A DNA stretch of 8,627 nt from the NCBI GenBank assembly GCA_025966295.1, contig JAOPVD010000310.1, positions 1-8,627 on the forward strand, in the 5' to 3' direction. The stretch comes from Frankiales bacterium. GTDB taxonomy: Bacteria > Actinomycetota > Actinomycetes > Mycobacteriales > SCTD01. The notes under the pieces were generated by a model, which saw only the letters and a list, made by a program, of their open reading frames with translations, was not told the origin of the DNA and made no database searches. Each line of letters begins with the position of its first letter. Within the stretch, counting starts at the first letter, position 1. Positions 1-5,568 of the stretch are shown piece by piece. The position numbers were made by a program, and so were the translations under genes.

Positions 1-2
1 CG

Positions 3-281
3 TGCGCGCTCGGCCGGCTCGTCGCGCCGGCCGGTTCGGCCCAGGGCCCGGTGCGGGTCCTCGTCCGCCCGGAGCAGATCGAGCTGCATCCGCCCGGCGC
101 GGAGGGCGCGGCCGCGCAGGTCCTCGACGTCAGCTACTTCGGTCACGACGCCACCGTGCGGCTGCGCCTGCCCGAGGGCGAGCAGGTCGTCGCCCGGGTC
201 AGCGGCCCCGGGCTGCCCGAGACCGGCGCGCAGGTCCGGCTGGTCGTACGCGGGCCGGTGCGGGTGTACCCGACGGGCTGA
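3..281 (+). CDS. ABC transporter ATP-binding protein, C-terminal TOBE part (5' truncated by window edge)
   Basis: The reading frame is open from the left edge and stops at TGA 279-281. About 92 residues remain. They contain the motif VRPEQIEL followed by a beta-rich segment (VLDVSYFGHDATVRLRL, then VARVSGPGLPETG and VRLVVRGPVRVYP). This is the TOBE-type C-terminal domain of importer ATPases of the Fe(III)/polyamine/thiamine/sulfate class. The FGHDATV wording is most like FbpC-type iron or PotA-type polyamine ATPases. The family hydrolyses ATP on the cytoplasmic face to drive import by a permease and binding protein. Walker A, Walker B and signature motifs would lie upstream, outside the window. 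The GTG at 51 is an internal valine and not a start, because the homologous sequence is already in frame before it. The substrate cannot be told from this tail. Confidence 0.85.
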   Translation, partial: CALGRLVAPAGSAQGPVRVLVRPEQIELHPPGAEGAAAQVLDVSYFGHDATVRLRLPEGEQVVARVSGPGLPETGAQVRLVVRGPVRVYPTG

Positions 282-310
282 CGGCTCCGTTCGCCGGGCG
301 CATGATGGGG

Positions 311-328
311 CCGAGCCCTCGGGCTCGG
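311..328 (+). terminator. Perfect 8-bp inverted repeat between ABC gene and hydrolase
   Basis: CCGAGCCC and GGGCTCGG are exact reverse complements separated by TC, so a 7-8 bp G/C stem can form 29 nt after the ABC-transporter stop. There is no T-run, so it is an atypical terminator candidate. Its right arm runs directly into the GGAGG ribosome site (327-331) of the downstream hydrolase. It could therefore also act as an operator or hide that ribosome site in mRNA. Confidence 0.4.
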
Positions 329-336
329 AGGTCGAC

Positions 337-1437
337 ATGTCTGCGCACCGTGCGACGTACTGGCTGGTGGCCTGCGCCCTGGTGGTCGCGGGCGCCGTGT
401 CCCGCCCCGCCGAGGCCGGCACCTCCGCGGAGCCCTTCGCCGCCCCCGACAACGGCCGCAGCTGCCGCGCCAGCATGCTGCCGGTGACGGTCGAGCTGGG
501 CAGTGCTCAGGTGTTCGCCCGCATGTGCACGCCGACCGGCAGCCGGCCGCGCGCGGTGCAGCTGCTCGTGCACGGCATCACCTACGACCACCGCTACTGG
601 AACACCGCTGACCCTGCGCAGCCACGCGGCGACCGCTACTCCTGGGAGGCCGCCGCGGCGCGGGCCGGCTACGCCACCGTGGCCATCGACCGGCTGGGCG
701 CCGGCCGCAGCAGTCACCCGCCGAGCGCGACGGTGAACCTCGCGTCCAACGCAGCGGTCGTCCACCAGGTCGTCCAGCAGCTGCGCGCCGGCCGGGTGCC
801 CGCCGCCGGCAGGCCCATCGCGTACCGGACCGTGGTGCTGGTCGGGCACTCCTACGGCAGCATGACGGCTTGGACCGAGGCCGACCGGTTCCAGGACGTG
901 GACGCGCTCGTCCTGACCGGGGCCACCCACAACGTCCGTGAGGTGCACGCCCCCAGCAACATCGAGGCCTCGATGTACCCGGCGGTGCTCGATCCCCGGT
1001 ACGCCGGCACGCTGCTCGACCCCGGGTACGTCACGCCGCGGCCCGGCACCGTCAACGGGCTCTTCTACGCGCCGGGGACCGACGTGGACCCGCGCCTCAT
1101 CGCGGCCGACGAGCAGAAGAAGGGCACCGTCAGCCAGTTCGAGCTGCTGAACTACCCGGTCATCTTCCGCACCCGGCTGGACCTGCGGGTCCCCGTGTTC
1201 CTGCTCGTCGGGGACAAGGACGGCATCTTCTGCTCGCAGACCCCATTCGACCTCGGCGCGCCGTGCGGCAGCCCGTCCCGGCTGGTCGCGAACGAGCGTC
1301 CGTGGCTCGGGCCACGGGTGCCGTCCGTGCAGGCCTTCGTCACCGCGGGCGCCGGCCACGACCTGAACAACTTCCGCAGCAGCCAGACCTCTTTCGCGGC
1401 CGCCCTGCGCTGGCTGAGAGCGACGGTCCGGCAATAG
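337..1437 (+). CDS. Exported alpha/beta-hydrolase (lipase/esterase-like)
   Basis: This 366-residue protein starts at ATG 337 with GGAGG at 327-331, 5 nt upstream. Residues 1-27 look like a signal peptide: a short basic N-terminus, the hydrophobic stretch YWLVACALVVAGAV, and a likely cut after AEA at 27. The mature part has the alpha/beta-hydrolase landmarks. The oxyanion HG is H79-G80 in LLVHGITYDH. The nucleophile elbow GHSYGS places Ser172. The acid is probably D293 or D295 in LLVGDKDG, and the catalytic His is H341 in GAGHD. Four cysteines lie as two close pairs (C43/C64 and C299/C310), which suits disulfides in an exported enzyme. The family hydrolyses esters, amides or related bonds, but the substrate here is unknown. 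The gene is monocistronic by spacing, with 55 bp before it and over 300 bp after it. Confidence 0.85.
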   Translation: MSAHRATYWLVACALVVAGAVSRPAEAGTSAEPFAAPDNGRSCRASMLPVTVELGSAQVFARMCTPTGSRPRAVQLLVHGITYDHRYWNTADPAQPRGDRYSWEAAAARAGYATVAIDRLGAGRSSHPPSATVNLASNAAVVHQVVQQLRAGRVPAAGRPIAYRTVVLVGHSYGSMTAWTEADRFQDVDALVLTGATHNVREVHAPSNIEASMYPAVLDPRYAGTLLDPGYVTPRPGTVNGLFYAPGTDVDPRLIAADEQKKGTVSQFELLNYPVIFRTRLDLRVPVFLLVGDKDGIFCSQTPFDLGAPCGSPSRLVANERPWLGPRVPSVQAFVTAGAGHDLNNFRSSQTSFAAALRWLRATVRQ

Positions 1438-1454
1438 GGCAGTGTCCGGTTCTC

Positions 1455-1487
1455 GGGGCGTGCGGTGCCACAGGCCCGGAACGCCCC
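1455..1487 (+). terminator. Weak hairpin downstream of the hydrolase
   Basis: GGGGCGT (1455-1461) and ACGCCCC (1481-1487) can pair into a 7-bp stem around a 19-nt loop, 17 nt after the hydrolase stop. There is no T-tract. It is a possible transcription end, but such G/C pairs are common by chance in DNA of this composition. Confidence 0.25.
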
Positions 1488-1536
1488 CAGGCCGTCACAG
1501 CCCCCATCGGCCAAACCGAAGCTGTCGAGCAGGCAC

Positions 1537-1648
1537 TCGCGGCCCTTAATACGGGTGTGAAGGACCACCACGAGTCACCCATGCCTGGCAGGAGGACCAG
1601 CGGCAGCGCGGTCGGGTCGCCTGCTCTACGTAGTCGGGCGTGACGACC
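1537..1648 (-). pseudogene. Relic of an alpha/beta-hydrolase N-terminus
   Basis: Read on the minus strand from 1648, this stretch gives AGDPTALPLVLLPGMGDSWW and then SFTPVL. That is the typical first beta-strand and oxyanion turn (LVLLPG, then DSW.SF.PVL) of cytosolic alpha/beta-hydrolases. The similarity fades after about 1545, where a nucleophile elbow never appears although the frame stays open to 1340. An in-frame stop (1649-1651) lies just upstream, and no ribosome site or convincing start is seen. It is therefore best read as a broken fragment and not an expressed gene. It is unrelated in frame and strand to the intact hydrolase at 337-1437. The surrounding 1438-1761 interval holds no other gene that I can support. 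Confidence 0.45.
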
Positions 1649-1674
1649 TCATGCTGGGATCGGCGTGGCCTGAA

Positions 1675-1686
1675 GATTAAGAGTCC
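1675..1686 (-). repeat. 12-bp copy of the tRNA-Lys anticodon-arm sequence
   Basis: GATTAAGAGTCC here is identical, and in the same orientation, to 5197-5208, the anticodon arm of tRNA-Lys(CTT). The identity does not extend into the T arm or acceptor stem. It could be a remnant of an attachment or recombination site bounding the block up to the tRNA, or a chance match. Confidence 0.3.
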
Positions 1687-1761
1687 CCCTTGCGCCGATC
1701 GGGCCTTGGGTGGAGGTTCCGTCCAAGCGGTCCGCACCGCGGGCCCGGGGAGGGGACGGTC

Positions 1762-2589
1762 ATGACGAGCGACGTAACGGCGGACACCGAGCTGAAGGCC
1801 AAGCACCGGGTGATGTGGGGGAACGGCGACTATCCCCTGATGGTCGACACGTTCCTGCTGCCCATCGGTCAGCGTCTGGCTGACGGGGCGGGGATCGGAC
1901 CGGACGTCCGCGTACTCGATGTGGCTGCCGGCACCGGCAACGCGTCCGTGCCGGCCGCGCAGCGCGGCGCCCACGTGACCGCCAGTGATCTGACCCCGGA
2001 CCTGCTCGCAGCGGGGGCGCGTCGGCCCGATGCACAGGGACTCGGCATTGAGTGGGTCGAGGCCGATGCCGAGCACCTGCCCTTCGAGGACGGTTCGTAC
2101 GACGTCGTGATGTCAGCGATCGGCGTGATGTTCGCCCCGCACCACCAGGCGGCGGCCGACGAGCTGGTGCGGGTCTGCCGGCCGGGCGGCACGGTCGCTC
2201 TGCTCAGCTGGACTCCCGAGGGGATGTTGGGCGACCTGTTTCGGACGATGAAGCCCTTCGCCGCCCCGCCGCCGCCCGGTGCGCAGCCGCCGCCGCTGTG
2301 GGGCAGCGAGGAGCACCTGGCCGGGCTCTTCGGAAACCGGGTGGACTTCCACACCCTGCAGCGGGACACCTTGGAGATCACCGCCTTCGCCCGCGCCCGC
2401 GACTACGGCGAGCACTTCAAGGCCTGCTACGGCCCGACGATCGCCGTACGGGCGAACGCCGCGAAGGACGGCCGCGCGCACGAGTTCGACGACGCCCTGG
2501 ACCTGTTTTGCGACAAGTGGAACCTCGGGACCTCCGACCAGGGCAGGTTCGAGAAGGAGTACCTGCTCGCCGTCGGCACCAGGCACTGA
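1762..2589 (+). CDS. Class I SAM-dependent methyltransferase
   Basis: The product is 275 residues. The start is ATG 1762, chosen because the purine run GGGGAGGGG (1747-1755) lies 6 nt upstream; an earlier in-frame TTG (1690) lacks such a site and adds an arginine/proline-rich tail. Motif I is VLDVAAGTGNA at residues 51-61, the SAM-binding glycine loop. An acidic residue at the end of strand 2 is D76 (ASDLTPDLL). D102 lies in EADAEHLPF, which is followed by FEDGSYDVVMS (motif IV region) and a CRPGGTVALLSW strand. This is the UbiE/Methyltransf_11-like Rossmann fold. Residues ~150-275 form a C-terminal part with no motif I recognise; it probably shapes the acceptor site. It transfers a methyl group from SAM to an unknown, probably small-molecule, substrate. 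The gene stands alone, directly followed by a sigma-factor fragment. Confidence 0.85.
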   Translation: MTSDVTADTELKAKHRVMWGNGDYPLMVDTFLLPIGQRLADGAGIGPDVRVLDVAAGTGNASVPAAQRGAHVTASDLTPDLLAAGARRPDAQGLGIEWVEADAEHLPFEDGSYDVVMSAIGVMFAPHHQAAADELVRVCRPGGTVALLSWTPEGMLGDLFRTMKPFAAPPPPGAQPPPLWGSEEHLAGLFGNRVDFHTLQRDTLEITAFARARDYGEHFKACYGPTIAVRANAAKDGRAHEFDDALDLFCDKWNLGTSDQGRFEKEYLLAVGTRH

Positions 2590-2715
2590 CAGACGCTGCG
2601 GTGCGGCCCCGGCACGGTCAAGCGACAGACCTCCGATGGTCTGGCCGCACTGCGTCGGCGCCTGGCGTTGCCGGACTCTGAGGGAGAGCCCCGTGGGCAA
2701 GCAGCCGAACTCTGA
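2590..2715 (+). pseudogene. Decapitated sigma-70-family (ECF/SigE-like) factor, region 4 tail only
   Basis: Beginning right after the methyltransferase stop and in the same frame, the sequence reads LRCGPGTVKRQTSDGLAALR and then RRLALPDSEGEPRG to a TGA at 2713-2715. GTVKxQTSxGLAALR is the recognition-helix end of sigma region 4.2, as in the SigE-like ECF factors of actinomycetes. That region reads -35 promoter elements. Regions 2 and most of 4 are missing, no start codon with a ribosome site exists for the tail, and a full factor would need roughly 160-180 residues. I infer a deletion or insertion whose breakpoint lies at about 2587-2605. The tail still overlaps the next gene by 23 bp, a layout common for sigma/anti-sigma pairs. 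It cannot work as a sigma factor by itself. Confidence 0.6.
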
Positions 2716-3316
2716 TGAGCCTCATGACGTGCGAGGCCTCCTCGTTGACGCCTACCCCAGTCCCGACGTTCCCGACGCCCACTCTCTGTGGGCGGCGGCA
2801 GAGGCCGGTCGACGCAGACGCGGGTGGGGCACGCCGACCGTCGCCGTGGTCGCCCTGAGCGTTCTTCCCCTGCTTGCTCTTCTCGCGTGGATCCTCCCTC
2901 CACGCGATGCTGCAGTTCTGGGTACGGCTTCACCGCAGCCAAGCCCCTCTGGGGCCTCGCAGCACTCATCGACTGACAGACCTCAGCTGTCCCTGCTCTC
3001 GCCCTCACAAGACCCGGACACCCTCGAAGTCGCCTTCCGTCTTCACGTCGAGGACCGCACAGGTGCCGCCAGGTCCATGGCAATCCGCTTCGACTGGGGT
3101 GACGGCAGCACCGGCACGATCCCCGGCCGGTCGTGCGCGCCCGGCGACGCCACGGGCTCCCGCGACCTGAGGAGCACGCACCGGTACGGCGCGGCAGGCC
3201 GCTTCACGGTTTCGGCGACGGCCACCTTCTCCAGCTGCAACGGCGATGGCGAAAGCTTCACCATCCCGACCACGCTGGACTTGGTGGTGGGCGCCACCGC
3301 CGGCACGCCGGCTTAG
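2693..3316 (+). CDS. Single-pass membrane protein with PKD-like outer domain; possible orphan anti-sigma factor
   Basis: The product is 207 residues. The start is GTG 2693, with AGGGAG (2681-2686) 6 nt upstream. The N-terminal ~46 residues are polar and end in an RRRR cluster, so they are probably cytoplasmic. One membrane helix follows (residues ~48-68, VAVVALSVLPLLALLAWILP). A low-complexity Pro/Ser linker and a beta-rich domain come next, with the PKD-type core FDWGDGST (D134-W135-G136-D137) and HRYGAAGRFTVSATAT (from H163). Two cysteines (GRSCAP and FSSCNG) may form a disulfide outside the cell. The gene overlaps the end of the sigma-factor relic, the usual position of an anti-sigma factor. 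I infer, without direct proof, that it was a membrane sensor holding that sigma factor. It lacks the HxxxCxxC of zinc anti-sigma domains. Confidence 0.65.
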   Translation: MGKQPNSDEPHDVRGLLVDAYPSPDVPDAHSLWAAAEAGRRRRGWGTPTVAVVALSVLPLLALLAWILPPRDAAVLGTASPQPSPSGASQHSSTDRPQLSLLSPSQDPDTLEVAFRLHVEDRTGAARSMAIRFDWGDGSTGTIPGRSCAPGDATGSRDLRSTHRYGAAGRFTVSATATFSSCNGDGESFTIPTTLDLVVGATAGTPA

Positions 3317-3317
3317 C

Positions 3318-3340
3318 CCGGGAGGCCGACGTCCCTCCGG
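3318..3340 (+). terminator. Imperfect G/C hairpin after the PKD-like protein gene
   Basis: CCGG-G-AGG pairs with CCT-CCGG (7 bp with one bulged G) around an 8-nt loop, starting 2 nt after the stop codon at 3316. No T-tract follows. It is a weak terminator candidate, consistent with the 188-bp gap and the change of composition that follow. Confidence 0.3.
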
Positions 3341-3474
3341 AGAACCCTCGGCCCTCCTAAGGGAAGCCAACCGACAGCAGACCCAGGGTTCGTCGTCAGT
3401 GCACCGACCTGGCCGGGCACTGCGAAGTAACAGGGCGTTACCGGCCACGGCCAGGCGCGGCACTACCACCGATA

Positions 3475-3500
3475 TTCAACGTCATCAACCGACATACTTT
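3475..3500 (+). promoter_or_regulatory. Possible leaderless promoter of the lipoprotein gene
   Basis: No purine-rich ribosome site precedes the ATG at 3505. An A/T-rich box TACTTT (3495-3500, fitting TAnnnT) ends 4 nt before the ATG, and overlapping CATACT ends 6 nt before it. This is about where a -10 element sits for a transcript starting at or near the start codon, a frequent arrangement in actinomycetes. The -35 (TTCAAC at 3475-3480) is poor and its spacing short. A small inverted repeat, GTAAC-N5-GTTAC, sits further up at 3427-3441. Confidence 0.25.
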
Positions 3501-3504
3501 GCAA

Positions 3505-4524
3505 ATGTTTCGACCCAGCCTGATGCTTGTCTCGGTTGTTTCGTTGATGCTGGCCACCGCTGCATGCGACATGGAATCCTCTGCCCGAAGTGCGTCTGGC
3601 TCGCCCTCGGCCCTCTCCACGTCGACTGGCGAGCCAGCGCGAGACCTGACCCTCGCGGTCGCGCGCAGGAATGGCGAGGTCGCCCTCTATACGGTCAGCC
3701 GTGATCATCGCGTGCACCTAGTCGCTTCACTGCGCGGTCACCTCTCGACGGTTTCCTTGGCTTCCACGGGCCGCGTATGCGGGAGCTGGCGCCGCACAGT
3801 CAGTTGTCTCGATAGGTCTGGTCCGAGCGTGCTTGCGCGGGGAGAGGTCGAGCACGTCGCGGTGAGCTCCGACGGACGACAGGTCGTCTGGGTTGATCGG
3901 GTGCCGCGAGCAGGCTGGACGGACCGCGTTCCGGACGTTGTGGTTGCGACGGCCGACGGGCGCGAGATCAAGCGACTGCCAGACAGGACGGACCCATGCC
4001 CCAACTCGACTCCGGGTGGCCCCTGTGTGACCTTCACGTGGCCGAATGGCTTGGCTGTGATCGGCGATCAGTTGCTGATTACCTCTAGCTGCGAGTCCGA
4101 CGACGGTTGCACCTTAGAGCAGCTAGACCTTCGAAAGGCCACGACCTGGAGCGGACGAGAGATTCGTCCGCGCTACTCGGACCGGCGCTACAAGGCCTAC
4201 GACAACATCGGCGCCGGCACTGCCACGACAGCCGTGGTCGAGGAACGGGGATCCATGTTATACGGCGACGCGCCCCCCTCGCGGGCCGTGCTCGTCGATC
4301 TCGCCACAAGTGGAGTGCTCACGGTCATCGCCACGGCAGCGGAGGGCCGCTTTATCGCCCGGGTCAGTGGCGGACTCAGGGGTTGGGCCTACACGACCGC
4401 CACCAGCACCGACGACCACGGTAACCCGGTAGGAGCACGCCACTACGCCCGATTGACTGGCGAGGGCAAGGGTGCACCTCTCCTCGGATTGCCCTCCGAC
4501 GTCGTCCAGATCGCCGCCACCTGA
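3505..4524 (+). CDS. Putative lipoprotein of unknown function, beta-propeller-like
   Basis: The product is 339 residues. ATG 3505 is preferred because it opens a lipoprotein-type leader: MFRPSLMLVSVVSLMLATAA followed by Cys21. The -3 residue is Thr, so the lipobox is acceptable but not ideal. A Ser-rich linker follows. The rest is beta-rich with short repeated turns, such as LAVARRNGEVALYTV, HVAVSSDGRQVVWVD, VVVATADGREIKRL and GLAVIGDQLLITSS. These resemble TolB/WD40-like blades, but no clear family signature can be named. Cysteine pairs (CPNSTPGGPC and SSCESDDGC) suit the extracellular side. It has visibly more A/T and rarer codons than the flanking genes, no ribosome site, and no operon partner. 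Transfer into the genome is plausible. The function is unknown. Confidence 0.7.
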   Translation: MFRPSLMLVSVVSLMLATAACDMESSARSASGSPSALSTSTGEPARDLTLAVARRNGEVALYTVSRDHRVHLVASLRGHLSTVSLASTGRVCGSWRRTVSCLDRSGPSVLARGEVEHVAVSSDGRQVVWVDRVPRAGWTDRVPDVVVATADGREIKRLPDRTDPCPNSTPGGPCVTFTWPNGLAVIGDQLLITSSCESDDGCTLEQLDLRKATTWSGREIRPRYSDRRYKAYDNIGAGTATTAVVEERGSMLYGDAPPSRAVLVDLATSGVLTVIATAAEGRFIARVSGGLRGWAYTTATSTDDHGNPVGARHYARLTGEGKGAPLLGLPSDVVQIAAT

Positions 4525-4589
4525 GGTTTCCAAGGCGATCGACGGACGACGGCGAGTTAACAGTTACCTGCACGACTGGGTCGTCACTG

Positions 4590-4623
4590 AGAAGGGCCGT
4601 TACTCGGCCGAGTCGGCGCTTCT
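4590..4623. terminator. Long imperfect hairpin, possibly bidirectional terminator
   Basis: AGAAG pairs with CTTCT, GCCG with CGGC and ACTC with GAGT around a GGCC loop. A G/G mismatch and a TT bulge interrupt the stem. The core ACTCGGCCGAGT (4602-4613) is a perfect 12-bp palindrome. It lies 66 nt after the lipoprotein stop and could end transcription from either side. No T-run is present. Confidence 0.4.
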
Positions 4624-4702
4624 CTGCACGAAGGCCAACCGACCGGTGAGGCGATCGCACCCCACCGCTTTCTCTCGCCGTGCTGCGCGTCGACAAGGAC
4701 TC

Positions 4703-4743
4703 GCACCGGGACGTCGACGGTGGCGGCATCGACCTCGCCGACC
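4703..4743. repeat. 41-bp direct repeat, copy 1
   Basis: It matches 4860-4900 at 39 of 41 positions, with differences at 4711 (A/G) and 4714 (T/C). The last 29 bp (4715-4743 and 4872-4900) are identical. The spacing is 157 bp. The repeat lies within minus-strand coding remnants and encodes GEVDAATV in both copies. Confidence 0.85.
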
Positions 4744-4806
4744 GCGGGACCAGCAGAACTGCACCAGACAGGGGGCTCAGCGGGCCGAGGGCCAATCAGC
4801 CCACGC

Positions 4807-5093
4807 TCAGCCGGGCAGGGGAGGGTCCTGCTGTGGTGCAGATGTGCTGGTCGCTGGCCGCACCGGGGCGCCGACGGTGGCGGCATCGACCTCGCCGACC
4901 AGGTCGCACGCCAGGCGCAGCTGACGCAGCACCACAGCATCGCCGCGGTCGAGCAGGTCATACAACCGAGCGGCACGGGCCAGCACCGAGGCCGACAGCG
5001 CAGGCAGGCTGCCGGGTCATGCCTGGCACGGTGTCCAAGCGGTGCGGCTGCCGAGAGGAGGGCGGCCAGCTGCTCGGCGCGGGGTGCCTCCAA
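4807..5093 (-). pseudogene. Right copy of the coding remnant, probably frameshifted small gene
   Basis: The minus strand shows two gene-like segments in different frames. From 5093 it reads LEAPRAEQLAALLSAAAPL. From about 5016 another frame reads LPALSASVLARAARLYDLLD and RGDAVVLRQLRLACDLVGEV, then DAATVGAPVR, to a stop at 4807-4809. The second segment has the heptad-like Leu/Ala spacing of amphipathic helices and looks like true protein sequence. A GTG at 4986 could start a 59-residue product, but no ribosome site precedes it, and an in-frame stop sits at 5017-5019. The most likely reading is one small helical protein gene broken by a frameshift. I do not recognise the family. Together with the left copy it fills most of 4525-5100. 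Confidence 0.4.
4860..4900. repeat. 41-bp direct repeat, copy 2
   Basis: This is the partner of 4703-4743, with 39 of 41 identical positions and an exact 29-bp core at 4872-4900. There are only two copies, so it is not a CRISPR array. A local tandem duplication followed by decay explains it best. Confidence 0.85.
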
Positions 5094-5112
5094 AATTCAC
5101 CGAATGATCTTG

Positions 5113-5152
5113 AAAACGACTCTGGGCTTCCTCTCGCGGAGAGAAAGCCCAG
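5113..5152 (-). terminator. Intrinsic terminator of tRNA-Lys
   Basis: CTGGGCTT (5122-5129) pairs with AAGCCCAG (5145-5152), then after a C/A mismatch CTCTC (5131-5135) pairs with GAGAG (5139-5143) around a GCG loop. Read on the minus strand, the stem is followed by GTCGTTTT, a short T-run. It begins 12 nt beyond the tRNA 3' end, as expected for a Rho-independent terminator of that gene. Confidence 0.8.
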
Positions 5153-5163
5153 GTCAAACGGGG

Positions 5164-5236
5164 TGCGCCGCCAGGGACTCGAACCCCGAACCCGCGGATT
5201 AAGAGTCCGCTGCTCTGCCAATTGAGCTAGCGGCGC
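5164..5236 (-). tRNA. tRNA-Lys (anticodon CTT)
   Basis: The minus strand folds as a 73-nt cloverleaf. The acceptor stem is GCGCCGC (5236-5230) with GCGGCGC (5171-5165), and the discriminator base is A (5164). The D arm reads GCTCAATTGGCAGAGC. The anticodon loop CTCTTAA places CTT at positions 34-36 (5203-5201). The T arm has the usual GGTTCGAGTC-like core. CCA is not encoded, as is usual in actinomycetes. CTT reads the AAG codon, the major lysine codon in high-GC genomes. The 3' end faces the remnant-rich block at 1.4-5.1 kb, and tRNA 3' ends are common integration targets. Confidence 0.97.
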
Positions 5237-5268
5237 TGGTCGTACGGGCGGAAACGATACCAGCACCC

Positions 5269-5281
5269 ACGGGTCACCCGT
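5269..5281. promoter_or_regulatory. 13-bp palindrome between tRNA-Lys and the DUF7455 gene
   Basis: ACGGGT-C-ACCCGT is a perfect 6-bp inverted repeat around one base. It sits in the divergent gap (5237-5346) that must contain the promoters of both flanking genes. A minus-strand TATCGT (5255-5260) could be the tRNA -10 box. An operator role is a guess from position and symmetry only. Confidence 0.25.
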
Positions 5282-5346
5282 TCGGGCTATGCCGCGCACG
5301 GTGGCGGACGCCGAGGAGAGGTCTACGCACCTATCCAGGAGGGTCC

Positions 5347-5568
5347 ATGACCACGCAGATGCTGACCCCCGAGCTCACCATCACGGACCGCTGCGACCGG
5401 TGCGGAGCGCAGGCCTTCATCCGGGCCGTGTTCCTTGCCGGCGAGCTGACCTTCTGCGGTCACCACGGTCGCGAGCTGCTCGGGTCGCTCCGGCGCCAGG
5501 CCGTCCTCATCGAGGACGGCACCGAGCTCATCAACGCCAAGCCGAGCCCGAGCGCCAACAGCGACTGA
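5347..5568 (+). CDS. Small DUF7455-type Cys/His protein
   Basis: The product is 73 residues. ATG 5347 is preceded by AGGAGGG (5337-5343), a strong ribosome site at short distance. The sequence has DRCDRCGAQAF (C16, C19) and LTFCGHHGREL (C37, H39/H40), followed by a helical tail. This matches the small conserved actinobacterial family known as DUF7455, whose CxxC...CxxH set suggests a single bound zinc. Its role is not known to me; no membrane segment or DNA-binding motif is seen. It is transcribed away from tRNA-Lys and meets the next gene tail to tail with no spacer (stops at 5568 and 5569). Confidence 0.85.
   Translation: MTTQMLTPELTITDRCDRCGAQAFIRAVFLAGELTFCGHHGRELLGSLRRQAVLIEDGTELINAKPSPSANSD

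Larger units (their letters stand above)
4584..4745 (-). pseudogene. Left copy of a duplicated minus-strand coding remnant
   Basis: On the minus strand this reads VGEVDAATVDVPVRVLVDAQ and continues to a stop at 4584-4586. The first 13 residues nearly match the right-hand remnant (VGEVDAATVGAPVR, at about 4860-4900). No start codon, ribosome site or known domain belongs to it. The two copies are offset by 157 bp, not a multiple of three, so they lie in different frames. I read it as duplicated, decayed coding sequence; a short expressed product cannot be excluded. Confidence 0.35.

Noticed and set aside
199..1434. Long open frame on the minus strand opposite the exported hydrolase
   Set aside because: It is a high-GC shadow frame rich in Arg, Gly, Val and Ala without any motif, while the plus strand has a signal peptide and catalytic triad.
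1438..1536. Possible insertion-sequence end (GGGCAGTGTCCGG-like) after the hydrolase
   Set aside because: No matching inverted end, target-site duplication or transposase sequence could be found in the window.
1621..1635. D-arm-like CTGCTCTAC near the tRNA-like 12-mer, suggesting a tRNA pseudogene
   Set aside because: It lies on the wrong side of the anticodon-arm copy for a tRNA on that strand, and no acceptor or T stem can be formed.
4703..4900. CRISPR-like repeat pair
   Set aside because: There are only two copies, the spacing is 116 bp between repeats, and the repeat lies in coding remnants. No cas genes are present.
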